64,000 nucleotides of DNA from Solimonas_A sp052035235 (GTDB lineage: Bacteria > Pseudomonadota > Gammaproteobacteria > Nevskiales > Nevskiaceae). This document shows positions 8,578 through 17,556 of the stretch, one piece after another. The translations under genes were made by a program, and so were the position numbers. The notes beneath the pieces are model-generated. The model was not told where the DNA came from. It did not search any database and saw nothing but the letters and a program-made list of their open reading frames with translations. Numbering within the stretch: the first letter of the stretch is position 1; each line of letters starts with the position of its first letter. The stretch lies in NCBI GenBank assembly GCA_052035235.1, contig JBPOHT010000014.1:76350-140349 (forward strand), read 5' to 3'.

Positions 8578-8621
8578 ACCGCCGATGGATCACGCGCCGC
8601 CGCTAGCGGATTGCGCTTGCC

Positions 8622-9401
8622 TCACGCCCGCTGCCTGAAATACCGGCTCGGCGGCGCGCCCAGCGCCCGCCGGAACATGCCGGTGAAGGCCGCCGGGCTG
8701 TCATAGCCCAGGTCCAGCGCCACGGTGGTCACCGCCTCTCCTGCCGCCAGCCGCGGCAGCGCCGCGAACAGGCAGGCCTGCTGCTTCCACTCGGCGAAGC
8801 TCATGCCGGTCTGTTCGCGGAACAGGCGCGTGAAGGCGCGGCGGCTCATCTCCAGCGATTCGGCCCACTGGTCGATGTTGTCATGCGGCGTCGGCTGGTC
8901 CAGCAGGCGCCGGCAGCGCTTGGCCAGGCGCTGGTCGCGGGGGAAGGGCAGGGACAGCGGCAGCACCGGCAGCCGCGTCATCTCCTGCTGCAGCAGGAGC
9001 ATCAGCAGCCCGTCACGGCCCTGCGCATCGTACTCCAGCGGCACGTCGATGGACTCCCGCAGCAGTTCGCGCATCAGCGGCGACATGCCCACCACCTGGC
9101 AGTGCTGCGGCAGGCCGGGGATCGCGTCGGGCCAGACGAAGGCGCTGTGCGTTTCCATCGGTCCCATGGTCATGTGCACGCTGTGCACCTCGCCGGCGGG
9201 CAGCCACACCGCCTGCTCCGGCGGCACCACCCAGGCGCCGTGCTCCGTCACCACCATCATCACGCCGGTGGCGCCATAGAGCAGCTGCGAGCGCCGGTGC
9301 GAATGCGGCTGCACCACGTGGCCGGCGACATAGCGGTTGCCGATCGCCACCACGGCGCTGGCCACCTGGTCGTACAGCGGCTGGTAATGGACGTCCCACA
9401 T
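8622..9401 (-). CDS. AraC-family transcription regulator with cupin sensor
   Basis: From MWDVHYQPL at 9401 the product has 259 residues. Residues about 20-110 form a cupin-like arm with HSHRRSQLLYG and WVVPPEQAVWLPAGEVH. Two helix-turn-helix motifs follow in the C-terminal 100 residues, ending in the AraC signature SPAAFTGMFRRALGAPPSRYF. It is divergent from the MFS exporter at 9525 with a 123-base gap, an arrangement in which the regulator usually controls the exporter. Ligand unknown. Confidence 0.9.
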   Translation of the reverse strand: MWDVHYQPLYDQVASAVVAIGNRYVAGHVVQPHSHRRSQLLYGATGVMMVVTEHGAWVVPPEQAVWLPAGEVHSVHMTMGPMETHSAFVWPDAIPGLPQHCQVVGMSPLMRELLRESIDVPLEYDAQGRDGLLMLLLQQEMTRLPVLPLSLPFPRDQRLAKRCRRLLDQPTPHDNIDQWAESLEMSRRAFTRLFREQTGMSFAEWKQQACLFAALPRLAAGEAVTTVALDLGYDSPAAFTGMFRRALGAPPSRYFRQRA

Positions 9402-9524
9402 CTTTTGGCCCGATCTCGACAAAAACGTGCCCAGGCACGCAAGCGGGACAAATCATAGCGCGTAACCTGCCGCGCCATCGCCGGGAGCCTCCTTTCCGCT
9501 CCCGGCAGGACCCGGAGAGTTTCC

Positions 9525-10742
9525 ATGAGTGACATCGCCGCAGCGCCTCAGGCGCAGCCCTCCGCCGAGAGCACCGCCTTCGGCATCATCACCGCGATCA
9601 GCTTCTGCCATCTGCTCAACGACATGATGCAGTCGCTGCTGCCTTCGATCTATCCGATCCTGAAGGACTCGCACGGCCTCACGTTCGGCCAGATCGGCAT
9701 GCTCACTTTCGTCTACCAGGTCACCGCCTCGTTATTGCAGCCGATGATCGGCCATTACACCGACCGCAAGCCGCAGCCCTACTCGCTGGTGGTGGGCATG
9801 GGCTTCACGCTGGTGGGCCTGCTGGGCCTGGCCTATGCCAGCGGCTTCACCGCCCTGCTGGTGGCGGCGGCGCTGGTCGGCACCGGCTCCTCCGTGTTCC
9901 ACCCGGAATCCTCGCGCGTGGCGCGCATGGCCTCCGGCGGCAAGCACGGCCTGGCGCAGTCGCTGTTCCAGGTGGGCGGCAACGCCGGCTCCGCCATCGG
10001 CCCGCTGCTGGCCGCCTTCATCGTGCTGCCATTCGGCCAGCACAGCGTCGCCTGGTTCTCGCTGTTCGCGCTGCTGGGCATGCTGCTGCTGTGGAACGTC
10101 GGCCTGTGGACCGCGCGTCACGGCCTGGCGCGGCTCAAGCCGCGCGCCTCGCAGGCCGCCGCCGCCCTGGTGCCGCTGCCGCGCAAGCGTGTGCTGCTGG
10201 CGGTGGGCGTGCTGCTGGCGCTGATCTTCTCCAAGTTCTTCTACATGGCCAGCATCACCAGCTACTACACCTTCTATCTGATCGAGCGCTTCGGCGTGTC
10301 GGTGCAGTCGGCGCAGTTGCACCTGTTCCTGTTCCTGGGCGCCGTGGCCGCCGGCACGCTGGCGGGCGGCCCCCTGGGCGATCGCTTCGGCCGCAAGCCG
10401 ATCATCTGGGTGTCGATCCTGGGCGTGCTGCCGTTCAGCCTGTTGCTGCCGCATGCCAGCCTGTTCTGGACCAGCGTGCTGACCGTGCCCATCGGCTTCA
10501 TCCTGGCCTCCGCCTTCCCGGCCATCGTGGTCTATGCGCAGGAACTGCTGCCGGGCCGCACCGGCACCGTCGCCGGCCTGTTCTTCGGTTTCGCCTTCGG
10601 CATGGGCGGCGTCGGCGCCGCCGTGCTGGGCCTGCTGGCAGACGCCACAAGCATCGGCTTCGTCTACCAGGTCTGCGCCTTCCTGCCGGCCATTGGCCTG
10701 CTCACGGTGCTGTTGCCGGACACGCGCGAAGCGCGGGGCTGA
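9525..10742 (+). CDS. fsr: MFS exporter, fosmidomycin-resistance (Fsr) type
   Basis: The 405-residue protein has twelve predicted membrane helices and the features of Fsr-like MFS exporters: FCHLLNDMMQSLLPSIYP in helix 1, YTDRKPQPYSL in the first cytosolic loop, and GTGSSVFHPESSRVARMAS in helix 4. E. coli Fsr exports fosmidomycin and related small polar compounds. A GGAGAG box precedes the ATG, and a strong terminator follows. The divergent AraC-type regulator probably senses its substrate. Fsr-like is well supported by the motif set; actual drug specificity is inference. Confidence 0.85.
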   Translation: MSDIAAAPQAQPSAESTAFGIITAISFCHLLNDMMQSLLPSIYPILKDSHGLTFGQIGMLTFVYQVTASLLQPMIGHYTDRKPQPYSLVVGMGFTLVGLLGLAYASGFTALLVAAALVGTGSSVFHPESSRVARMASGGKHGLAQSLFQVGGNAGSAIGPLLAAFIVLPFGQHSVAWFSLFALLGMLLLWNVGLWTARHGLARLKPRASQAAAALVPLPRKRVLLAVGVLLALIFSKFFYMASITSYYTFYLIERFGVSVQSAQLHLFLFLGAVAAGTLAGGPLGDRFGRKPIIWVSILGVLPFSLLLPHASLFWTSVLTVPIGFILASAFPAIVVYAQELLPGRTGTVAGLFFGFAFGMGGVGAAVLGLLADATSIGFVYQVCAFLPAIGLLTVLLPDTREARG

Positions 10743-10759
10743 TCGGCGCCAACGAAAAA

Positions 10760-10792
10760 GGGCCGGGGCAGGATATGCCCCGGCCCTTTTTT
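10760..10792 (+). terminator. Rho-independent terminator after the Fsr-type exporter
   Basis: GGGCCGGGGC (10760-10769) pairs perfectly with GCCCCGGCCC (10777-10786) over a seven-base loop, followed by six T. It sits 18 bases after the exporter stop codon. Confidence 0.93.
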
Positions 10793-10911
10793 CATGAGCG
10801 GCGAACCCTGCTTCGGCCCGGCGCGCGGCGCCATCCTCCGAAACGGTGAGGCAGGCTCACCAGCCGCGTCCTAGGATGCCGGTCATTCCCTGACCAGCCC
10901 CCGCCCCGACC

Positions 10912-12063
10912 ATGGCCTTCGCAGACTCCAACAGCGCCGAGCTCGCCTCCTGGCGCGATACCGTCCTCCGCTTCCTCGCCGACGAGGTGGAGCCCCATTA
11001 CGAGAAGTGGGAAAAGGCCGGCATCGTCCCGCGCGAGCTGTACGGCAAACTCGGCGCCGCCGGCCTGCTGTGCGTGGACCTGCCCGACGAATACGGCGGC
11101 AGCGCTGCCCCGCTGGCCTTCTCGTTCGCCATCGCCGAGGAGAGCGCGCGGCTGGGCTACATGTCGCTGACCTCCAACATGATGATGCACTCCGACATCG
11201 TCGCCCCCTACATCCGGCACCTGGGTACGGAGACGCAGAAGCAGAAATACCTGCCGCGCATGGCCAGCGGTGAGTGCTTCGGCGCGCTGGCGATGAGCGA
11301 GCCCGGCACCGGCTCGGACCTGCAGGCCATCCGCACCTCCGCCGTGCCCGACGGCGACGGCTGGCGCCTCAACGGCTCCAAGACCTTCATCACCAACGGC
11401 CAGCACGCCGGCGTGGTGATCGTGGCCGCCAAGACCGACACCAAGGCCGGCGCAAAGGGCATGACCCTGTTCCTGGTGGATACCGAGCTGCCGGGCTTCC
11501 GTCGCGGCCGCAACCTCGAGAAGATCGGCATGCACGCTGCCGATACCTCCGAGCTGTTCTTCGACGACGTCCGCCTCGGCCCCGACGCCGTACTGGGCCG
11601 CCTCGGTGGCGGCTTCGGACATTTGATTGACGAACTCCCGCGCGAGCGCCTGATGCTGGCCGTGGCCGCCGTCGCGCATGCCGAGGGCGCCCTGCAGCGC
11701 ACCATCGAATATGTAACCAGCCGCAAGGCCTTCGGCCAGACCGTCGCCAGCTTCCAGAACACCCGCTTCGAGCTGGCCAAGATCAAGACCGACGTCGAGA
11801 CCACGCGCGCCTTCTACGAGAAGTGCTGCCGCCTGTACGAGGAAGGCAAGCTTGACGTGCCCACCGCCGCCATCCTCAAGCTCGCCAGCAGCGAGATGGA
11901 ATGCCGCGTGGTGGACGCCTGCCTGCAGCTCTTCGGCGGCTACGGCTACATGGCCGAGTACCCGATCTCGCGCTACTGGACCGACGCCCGCGTGCAGCGC
12001 ATCTACGGCGGCACCAACGAGATCATGAAGGAAGTGATCGCGCGCTCGCTGGTGGGGCGCTAG
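10912..12063 (+). CDS. Acyl-CoA dehydrogenase
   Basis: The 383-residue flavoprotein has all three ACAD domains: helical N-domain, the FAD-contacting beta domain with AMSEPGTGSDLQAI and FITNGQHAG, and the C-terminal helical domain with RKAFGQ, LQLFGGYGYMAEYP and QRIYGGTNEIM. It should oxidise an acyl-CoA to the 2,3-enoyl-CoA, passing electrons to ETF. YMAEYP with its glutamate, rather than only the late GGTNEIM, leaves open short-, medium- or branched-chain specificity. Its stop codon overlaps that of the convergent response regulator (12060-12063). Upstream to 10868 no operon partner is seen. Confidence 0.92.
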   Translation: MAFADSNSAELASWRDTVLRFLADEVEPHYEKWEKAGIVPRELYGKLGAAGLLCVDLPDEYGGSAAPLAFSFAIAEESARLGYMSLTSNMMMHSDIVAPYIRHLGTETQKQKYLPRMASGECFGALAMSEPGTGSDLQAIRTSAVPDGDGWRLNGSKTFITNGQHAGVVIVAAKTDTKAGAKGMTLFLVDTELPGFRRGRNLEKIGMHAADTSELFFDDVRLGPDAVLGRLGGGFGHLIDELPRERLMLAVAAVAHAEGALQRTIEYVTSRKAFGQTVASFQNTRFELAKIKTDVETTRAFYEKCCRLYEEGKLDVPTAAILKLASSEMECRVVDACLQLFGGYGYMAEYPISRYWTDARVQRIYGGTNEIMKEVIARSLVGR

Positions 12064-12701
12064 GCGGGCGGCAGCAGTCCCAGCTCGGTTGCCTTGAGCG
12101 CGGCTTCCGCCCGCGAGGTGATGTTGAGCTTGCGATAGATCGATTTTACATAGTCGCCCGCGGTATGCGGGCTGATCGACATCACCTGTGCCAGGCGCTT
12201 CACCGAAATTCCCTGCGCGAGGAGCCCCAGGGCCTCGACCTCACGTGGTGACAGGTTGTGCTCGGCCCGCCGGGCGCGGGGTACGTTGCCAAAGTGCTGG
12301 ATCAGCTTGCGCGCGATGGCAGGTGACAGCGGTGGCGTGCCCTCGAGGATGCCGGTGAGCTGGCGTACCAGGCTTGGGCGAGGGTCATCCTTCACCAGGT
12401 AGCCCTGGGCGCCCGCCTGCAGGGCCGGGAACAGGTGCCCGTCATCGTCGTAGATGCTGGTGACGACAATGCGCGTATCCGGCCAGCGGAGGTTGACGGC
12501 GGCAATCACATCGACGCCGGAGCCATCCGGCAGGTGCAGGTCGACCAATGCCAGATCGTGGCGTCGCGCGGCCACGCATTCCAGTGCTGCGGTCCGCGTA
12601 TGGGTGGCATCCACGCAAGCCAGGGGGAATGCTTCCCTCACGATTCCGGTAAGCAGCTCCAGCGCATCCGGGTGGTCTTCCACGATCAGGATGGTCTTCA
12701 T
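12060..12701 (-). CDS. NarL/FixJ-type response regulator
   Basis: Starting at MKTILIVEDHPD (12701), the 213-residue product has a receiver domain with the phospho-aspartate in LALVDLHLPDGSG and a conserved Lys in GYLVKDD. A LuxR-type helix-turn-helix follows (LSPREVEALGLLAQGISVKRLAQ, continuing HTAGDYVKSIYRKL). The ATG overlaps the kinase stop codon by ATGA, so the pair is translationally coupled. The ending stop codon shares bases with the convergent acyl-CoA dehydrogenase stop. It is the DNA-binding half of a two-component system whose targets are unknown. Confidence 0.92.
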   Translation of the reverse strand: MKTILIVEDHPDALELLTGIVREAFPLACVDATHTRTAALECVAARRHDLALVDLHLPDGSGVDVIAAVNLRWPDTRIVVTSIYDDDGHLFPALQAGAQGYLVKDDPRPSLVRQLTGILEGTPPLSPAIARKLIQHFGNVPRARRAEHNLSPREVEALGLLAQGISVKRLAQVMSISPHTAGDYVKSIYRKLNITSRAEAALKATELGLLPPA

Positions 12702-14497
12702 CAGGCGCCGGCCTCCGGGCGGCTCAGGTCTGCCAGCGGCAGCTCGCAACGCACCAGGGTACCGGTCCTGAGACCCTGGGTGTCGTAGCGGTCCTGCCAT
12801 TCCAGGATGGCGCCAATCTGCTCGGCACGCTGCCGCAGGTTGCGCAGGCCATTGCCCGCCTTCCACTCGGAAACGGGCGCACAAAGCGAGTGATCCTCTA
12901 CCTCCATCGAGAACCGGCCCGCCGCGCAGTGCAGGCGGACATGGATGTCCCGGCTGCCCGTGTGCTTGAGCACATTGGTCACCGCTTCGCGCAGCACACG
13001 GCCCAGGGTGATCTTCTGTCGAGTGCCACAGCGCAGGTCGGGCAGCGATCCGAGCTCCCAATCCAGATGTCGTCCCGCGGCATCGCAGCGCTGGTCGGCC
13101 TCCGCGCGCCAGTCGGATACGGCCTCAAGGAGGCTGCCCTCAGGTTCGTTGAGATGCCCGATCAGCAGGCGCAGGTCTGATAGCGCCGCACGCGCGGATT
13201 CGCTGGTCTTGCCGTCCTCGGAGCGATGAACCAGGGTCAGCAGGCGAGCGCCAAGATCGTCGTGCAGGTCGCGCGCGATGCGCTCGCGTTCTTCCTTGGC
13301 AGCGCGCTCCTTCTGAAGTGAGACCGTCTGCTGGTAGCTGTCCTCGATCTCACGCGTGATGAGTTGTACGCGCTTCTCCAGTTCCAGGCTCGTGTTCTCG
13401 GCCGACGCCAATGCCTCGGCGTGGCGCGACATGAGACGCATCACCACGCCCATCATCATCAGCGGCAGGGCGAGTTGGATCAGTGGCCGATCGGTATAGG
13501 TCAGCACGCGTAGCTGCACCAGGTAATCGTGCAAGCCCGTCAGGAAAATCAGGGCCCCGGCGGCCATGAAAGCGGTCTGAGCCTGAGAACGCTCGCTGCG
13601 GATCAAGCGGATGAGTTGCACGATGATGACCGTCACCATCAGCGCATCCAAGGCGTAGGAAAGTCGGGCCGCGAACTGGGTCGACCCTGGTGGTGCCAGG
13701 AGCAGAAGGAGCGAGCCGGCCAAAGCGACGCTCCACAGCCGACGTGGATGGAAGCGCGTGGCGAGTTGGTTGAAGGCCACCAGGCTGCCGGAAATACTGG
13801 CGCTCAACAGCAGCACGATGGCGGGGATCAGGCGCTCGGCAGTGACGTTGTCCACGCCGGGATCGGTGACGAACACCCGCGCCGTGCCCAGTGCGCCGGC
13901 GATCATGGCCGTGCCCAGATGCAGGTAGGCCGGATCGCGCCGGTGGCGTCCCCAGAGCAGCAGCAGCGCCAGGCCGGTGAGTCCCATCAACGTCGCGGTG
14001 ATCTGCGGCAGCAGGATGCGTACCCGGTATTCTCGGTCGAATGTCGCCTGCAAGCCTTGCATGCGATCAACCACTACCGTCGAGAGGTGGCCGACTCGCT
14101 GTTCACTGGCAATGGAAAGTGCATCATCGCTGTGAAGCCGGATCAGGAGTTCATTGCGTCCCTGGCGCTGTGCGCCCTGGGGCCAGGCGGCCAGCACCGG
14201 AAAGTGACACATGCGGCGTACCCGCGGGCCGTCCAGGGGGCCACCTCCGCTGTAGAGCAACTGCCCATTGGCATAGATCCAGACGTTGTTGCAGGCACGC
14301 CGCAGATAGATGCCCAGCAATGCTTCGGGTTGCTGGATATCCACTTGCAGGCGATACCAGGCGGTGCCTTCATGCTCTGGCCGACGGTCGCTCCAGTGGT
14401 CGGGCAACGTCACCGGCCGCCAGCCCTGGCCGAGGTCCAGTTCGGCCTGCTGCAAGTCCACCGCCTGCGAGGGGCCACTCAGCAGGGCGCCGAGCAT
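12701..14497 (-). CDS. 7TMR-DISM-like sensor histidine kinase (HisKA_3)
   Basis: The 598-residue kinase begins with a periplasmic sensory domain resembling 7TMR-DISMED (GTAWYRLQVD, ACNNVWIYANGQLLYSGG). A run of seven hydrophobic helices follows at about residues 165-365. A coiled coil and the HisKA_3 phosphoacceptor RIARDLHDDLGARLL come next, then an HATPase_c domain with LREAVTNVLKHTG and GNGLRNLRQRAEQIGA. The ATG at 14497 gives only a short leader; hydrophobic in-frame codons (FILLAALL) precede it without an ATG or GTG, so the real start may be a rarer codon upstream. It pairs with the overlapping NarL-type regulator. Confidence 0.88.
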   Translation of the reverse strand: MLGALLSGPSQAVDLQQAELDLGQGWRPVTLPDHWSDRRPEHEGTAWYRLQVDIQQPEALLGIYLRRACNNVWIYANGQLLYSGGGPLDGPRVRRMCHFPVLAAWPQGAQRQGRNELLIRLHSDDALSIASEQRVGHLSTVVVDRMQGLQATFDREYRVRILLPQITATLMGLTGLALLLLWGRHRRDPAYLHLGTAMIAGALGTARVFVTDPGVDNVTAERLIPAIVLLLSASISGSLVAFNQLATRFHPRRLWSVALAGSLLLLLAPPGSTQFAARLSYALDALMVTVIIVQLIRLIRSERSQAQTAFMAAGALIFLTGLHDYLVQLRVLTYTDRPLIQLALPLMMMGVVMRLMSRHAEALASAENTSLELEKRVQLITREIEDSYQQTVSLQKERAAKEERERIARDLHDDLGARLLTLVHRSEDGKTSESARAALSDLRLLIGHLNEPEGSLLEAVSDWRAEADQRCDAAGRHLDWELGSLPDLRCGTRQKITLGRVLREAVTNVLKHTGSRDIHVRLHCAAGRFSMEVEDHSLCAPVSEWKAGNGLRNLRQRAEQIGAILEWQDRYDTQGLRTGTLVRCELPLADLSRPEAGA

Positions 14498-14674
14498 CAG
14501 CAGGGCCGCCAGCAGGATGAATGGTGGCCGTCGCGTTTCGGCGTGTCGGTGGATGGAGGGCTCCAGTGAATCCGATTGGGCTTGCAGCGATGAATGAAGA
14601 GCGCAACTTTAGACAGAAGCCCGCCGTCGCGGCACCCCAGGAACAGGGGGCGCGCCGGCGGGCCGCTGGTAGCC

Positions 14675-16411
14675 TCAGCGAGAATTCGTCAGGTTCATGC
14701 CGTTGCAGGCCCAGCCGCTGAGCTGGTTGCCGACCACCCGGTTGGCGGTCACGGTGACCATGCCGTTGACGCGGCGTAGCTGGATGCTGACGTAGGTGTT
14801 GGTGGTCCGGTCCGGATAGTCGCGGGCTAGCAGCGACCACTCGCCGTTGGCGGCGGTTTCTACCACCTGGTCGTTGTGGTCACCCGCGATCATCGCGTCC
14901 AGCGTGACCGGACTGGATGTGCCGAGGGTGGCGAACTGCAGGCGCCCATCGGACAGCGCGGATACGCGACAGGTCTCGCCCGACTTTCCCAGCACGCCGT
15001 TGTTGCTGAACAGGGGGCCGGTGTAGGTGCCGAGCACGACGGCGTTGATGTCGCTGGCGTTGGCGGCACTGGTGCTGTTCCAGCGGTCGCCCGCCGTACC
15101 TGGCGCGCGGTTGTCGACCATCCAGCAGCGAATGCTCTTCTGGATCTGTGGCGGCACCTGGGAGGTATCGTTTACCACGGTGGCCTGGGCGTAGGTCAGC
15201 TTGTTGCGTCTCACCTCGATTTGCACCGAGCTGACGTCGCGGCCAGGGGCGCCCACGGCCTCGAGGTTCCAGCTTCCGGCATAGTTGGGCTGCGGACTGA
15301 TCTGGCTGGAGGTGGTTCCGACCACGGCCTGGGCGATACTGAAGTCGCCCACGGTGACGCGCAGGTTGCCGTCGCTCCCGACATCCACTGTGCAGTTGGT
15401 ACCGGCGGTATCGACGCTACCCTGGCTGCGGTACAGCGTGGCGATGCCGGTGTAATGTCCCACCATGCTGCTCAGTTCCTCGGCGCGAATATCGCCAGGC
15501 TGGCCCAGTGCAGGGCGACGCTGTGCCGGCAGTACGATGTTCTCGTTGGGAAAGGTCGTTTCGCCTTCTTCTTCGTCCTCATCGGGAATTTCCAGCGCGG
15601 TGCGCAGTTCCGCGGTGGCGAACGGCGCCAGCTCCCGGTAGGCGTCGCTGCGCAGCGTCTCGAACTGTGCAGACGTATAAGTGAAGCCCGCCGCTTCGGC
15701 TCCGTCTAGCTCGCCGTCGGCGAGGTCCTCGGCCAGCGCATGGGTCACCGACACGGCCGGATTGGCGCCCGAGCCCAGGGCCGCCAGGGTCGCGAGGTAG
15801 AACGCGTAGCGATCCGCAGTGTTGTTGTCCAGGCTGCCGGCAGCCAAGCCCGCGTCCCAGAGGCGCGGCGTGGACTGCGGGTCGAACTCGCTGCCGCTGC
15901 CGAATAGCGCAACGGTCACTGCCGCCGCGGCAGCGGATATCTGCGCCGCAGTCGGGACTTGGCCGGTGCCGGCCACGGCAAGGGCGCGGCTGGTGGCGAT
16001 CTCCGTCAGCGGTGTGATCGCGGCGGCAAAGGCCGTGCCCCGGCGAAAGCCGGTGACCAGGCTGCGCAGCCGGGTGTCTGCCGGCAGTGCTACCTGGGTG
16101 GCCAGCGATTCGTCGTAGTAGAGGCCGGCGGCTCCGGGAATCAACTGCAGCAGTAGCGGACCAGTGCAATCGCCGCTCAGGCTCAAAGTCGCGCGTCCGT
16201 CTGCCCCCGCCGGGCCGCTGCCCATTAGGCGGTCATCCTGCAGGCAGCGCACCTCCACCCTTGCGTCGGACACGCGTCCCAGCGAGGGGGTGATGGTGGC
16301 TGTCGTAGTCACTGGAATCGGCGAGGCACCCATGCCGTCGTTGTCGGAGCAAGCGACGAGGCTGGCGCAAGCCAGCAGGGCGGGGAGCAAAAGGCGGGAG
16401 GAAATGGACAT
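14675..16411 (-). CDS. Large secreted lipoprotein of unknown function
   Basis: From MSISSRLLLPALL at 16411 the 578-residue protein has a lipoprotein signal with lipobox LVAC at residues 19-22, followed by an Asp/Gly-rich spacer. The next 60 residues look like a carboxypeptidase-regulatory or Ig-like fold (RVSDARVEVRCL). A helical Ala-rich domain and an acidic DEDEEEGE linker follow. The C-terminal 250 residues carry two related beta-rich units (YTGIATLYRSQG and YTGPLFSNNG, each ending in a Cys). It stands alone between the kinase and the isomerase cluster. No family recognised. Confidence 0.65.
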   Translation of the reverse strand: MSISSRLLLPALLACASLVACSDNDGMGASPIPVTTTATITPSLGRVSDARVEVRCLQDDRLMGSGPAGADGRATLSLSGDCTGPLLLQLIPGAAGLYYDESLATQVALPADTRLRSLVTGFRRGTAFAAAITPLTEIATSRALAVAGTGQVPTAAQISAAAAAVTVALFGSGSEFDPQSTPRLWDAGLAAGSLDNNTADRYAFYLATLAALGSGANPAVSVTHALAEDLADGELDGAEAAGFTYTSAQFETLRSDAYRELAPFATAELRTALEIPDEDEEEGETTFPNENIVLPAQRRPALGQPGDIRAEELSSMVGHYTGIATLYRSQGSVDTAGTNCTVDVGSDGNLRVTVGDFSIAQAVVGTTSSQISPQPNYAGSWNLEAVGAPGRDVSSVQIEVRRNKLTYAQATVVNDTSQVPPQIQKSIRCWMVDNRAPGTAGDRWNSTSAANASDINAVVLGTYTGPLFSNNGVLGKSGETCRVSALSDGRLQFATLGTSSPVTLDAMIAGDHNDQVVETAANGEWSLLARDYPDRTTNTYVSIQLRRVNGMVTVTANRVVGNQLSGWACNGMNLTNSR

Positions 16412-16488
16412 GCGGTGGAACTCCATGTGCGGTACGCACACGCTAGTCGGCCGCCGCGTGCCGGCCTATCCCGTGATTCCGGGGATTG

Positions 16489-17115
16489 TCACCTGTGCCG
16501 CTGCGAACTAGCTTGCCGATGTCGTACGGCCGCTGCCCACTCGAGCGCGTCTTCCAGCCGGTCGTTGCCCCAGAACAACTCACCGGCCACCACCATCGCC
16601 GGCGCGCCGAAAACCCCGAGGCGGACCGCCTCGTCGGTCTGTGCCGCCAGCTGCTGCTTTGATTCCGGCGTCTGCGCGGCGGCCAGTATCGCCGCCGCAT
16701 CGCCGGCGCCGGCCTGCGCCAGGCAATCCGCGATCACCACCGCGTCCGCGATGTCCCGGTCCTGTGCGAAGTTCGCCGCATACACCCCGCGGACGAAGGC
16801 CGGCAGCCAGGGCTCCCCGGCATGGCGGCAGGCCACCCGCGCCGCCAGCAGGCCATTGCGTGGAAAAGCCGACGGCCGCCGCAGCGGCAGACCCAGCTTC
16901 TCGCAGCCACGCTCCAAGTCGCGCCACATGTACTGGCCCTTTACCGGGTAGAGGTTGAAAGGCGAGTCGGTCCAGCCCTGCTGCCTGAAGATCGGCCCCA
17001 GCAGGAAGGGGCACCATTCCAGTGCCACGCCCGCCTGCGCCGCCGCCTGCTCGATGCGCATCGCCGTGAGATAGGAATAGGTACTGGCGAACTCGAACCA
17101 GAATTGCAGTTTCAT
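16489..17115 (-). CDS. 2-hydroxychromene-2-carboxylate isomerase / DsbA-like (GST-kappa) protein
   Basis: Starting at MKLQFWFEFASTYSY (17115), the 208-residue protein has the thioredoxin-fold DsbA/GST-kappa pattern with FEFASTYSYL at the glutathione-serine position. WCPFLLGPIF and GVFGAPAMVV complete the family blocks. In naphthalene degradation, NahD isomerises 2-hydroxychromene-2-carboxylate using glutathione. Here the gene stands 30 bases before a membrane protein and a dienelactone-hydrolase-family gene on the same strand, so an aromatic or ring-cleavage route is plausible, though no ring dioxygenase is nearby. Confidence 0.8.
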   Translation of the reverse strand: MKLQFWFEFASTYSYLTAMRIEQAAAQAGVALEWCPFLLGPIFRQQGWTDSPFNLYPVKGQYMWRDLERGCEKLGLPLRRPSAFPRNGLLAARVACRHAGEPWLPAFVRGVYAANFAQDRDIADAVVIADCLAQAGAGDAAAILAAAQTPESKQQLAAQTDEAVRLGVFGAPAMVVAGELFWGNDRLEDALEWAAAVRHRQASSQRHR

Positions 17116-17145
17116 CGGATGGATCATCGTGACGGGGCCATGAGC

Positions 17146-17556
17146 TTAACGGGCCTCGCGCATCAGCCGCAGGATCACCAGCGCGATGCCCAGGATGAAC
17201 AGGCATAGGCTCCACATCATTACCTGCGCCATCACGCCCCAACCGGCATAGACCCCGGCGATTCCCGCCGCCACCAGCATCAAACCCTGGCCGCCATTGC
17301 TGACCAGCCCCATGCGCAGTACGCCTCGCGGAAACTCCCCGCGCCGCGCCTGCTCGATGCCGCCGTAGTAGCCTGCCAGCAGGGCGAGCGTGGAGAGCCC
17401 ATACAGCCTCAGGAACAGCATGGTCGGCTGCGGCGGAAACCCCAGCCACTGGTACAGGGCCGCCGGCGTCAACAGCATCGGCAATGCCGCCGCCAGCGCG
17501 GTACCCACGATCTTGATCCATAGCAGGCGGATCACAGGGGCCAGTTCGCCGTTCAT
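17146..17556 (-). CDS. Four-helix membrane protein, unknown
   Basis: The 136-residue protein has about four hydrophobic helices with short loops (for example LLWIKIVGTALAAALPMLL and TMLFLRLYGLSTLALLAGYYGG). No catalytic motif is visible. Its ATG overlaps the stop codon of the dienelactone-hydrolase gene (17553-17556), so it is in that operon. Function unknown. Confidence 0.7.
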   Translation of the reverse strand: MNGELAPVIRLLWIKIVGTALAAALPMLLTPAALYQWLGFPPQPTMLFLRLYGLSTLALLAGYYGGIEQARRGEFPRGVLRMGLVSNGGQGLMLVAAGIAGVYAGWGVMAQVMMWSLCLFILGIALVILRLMREAR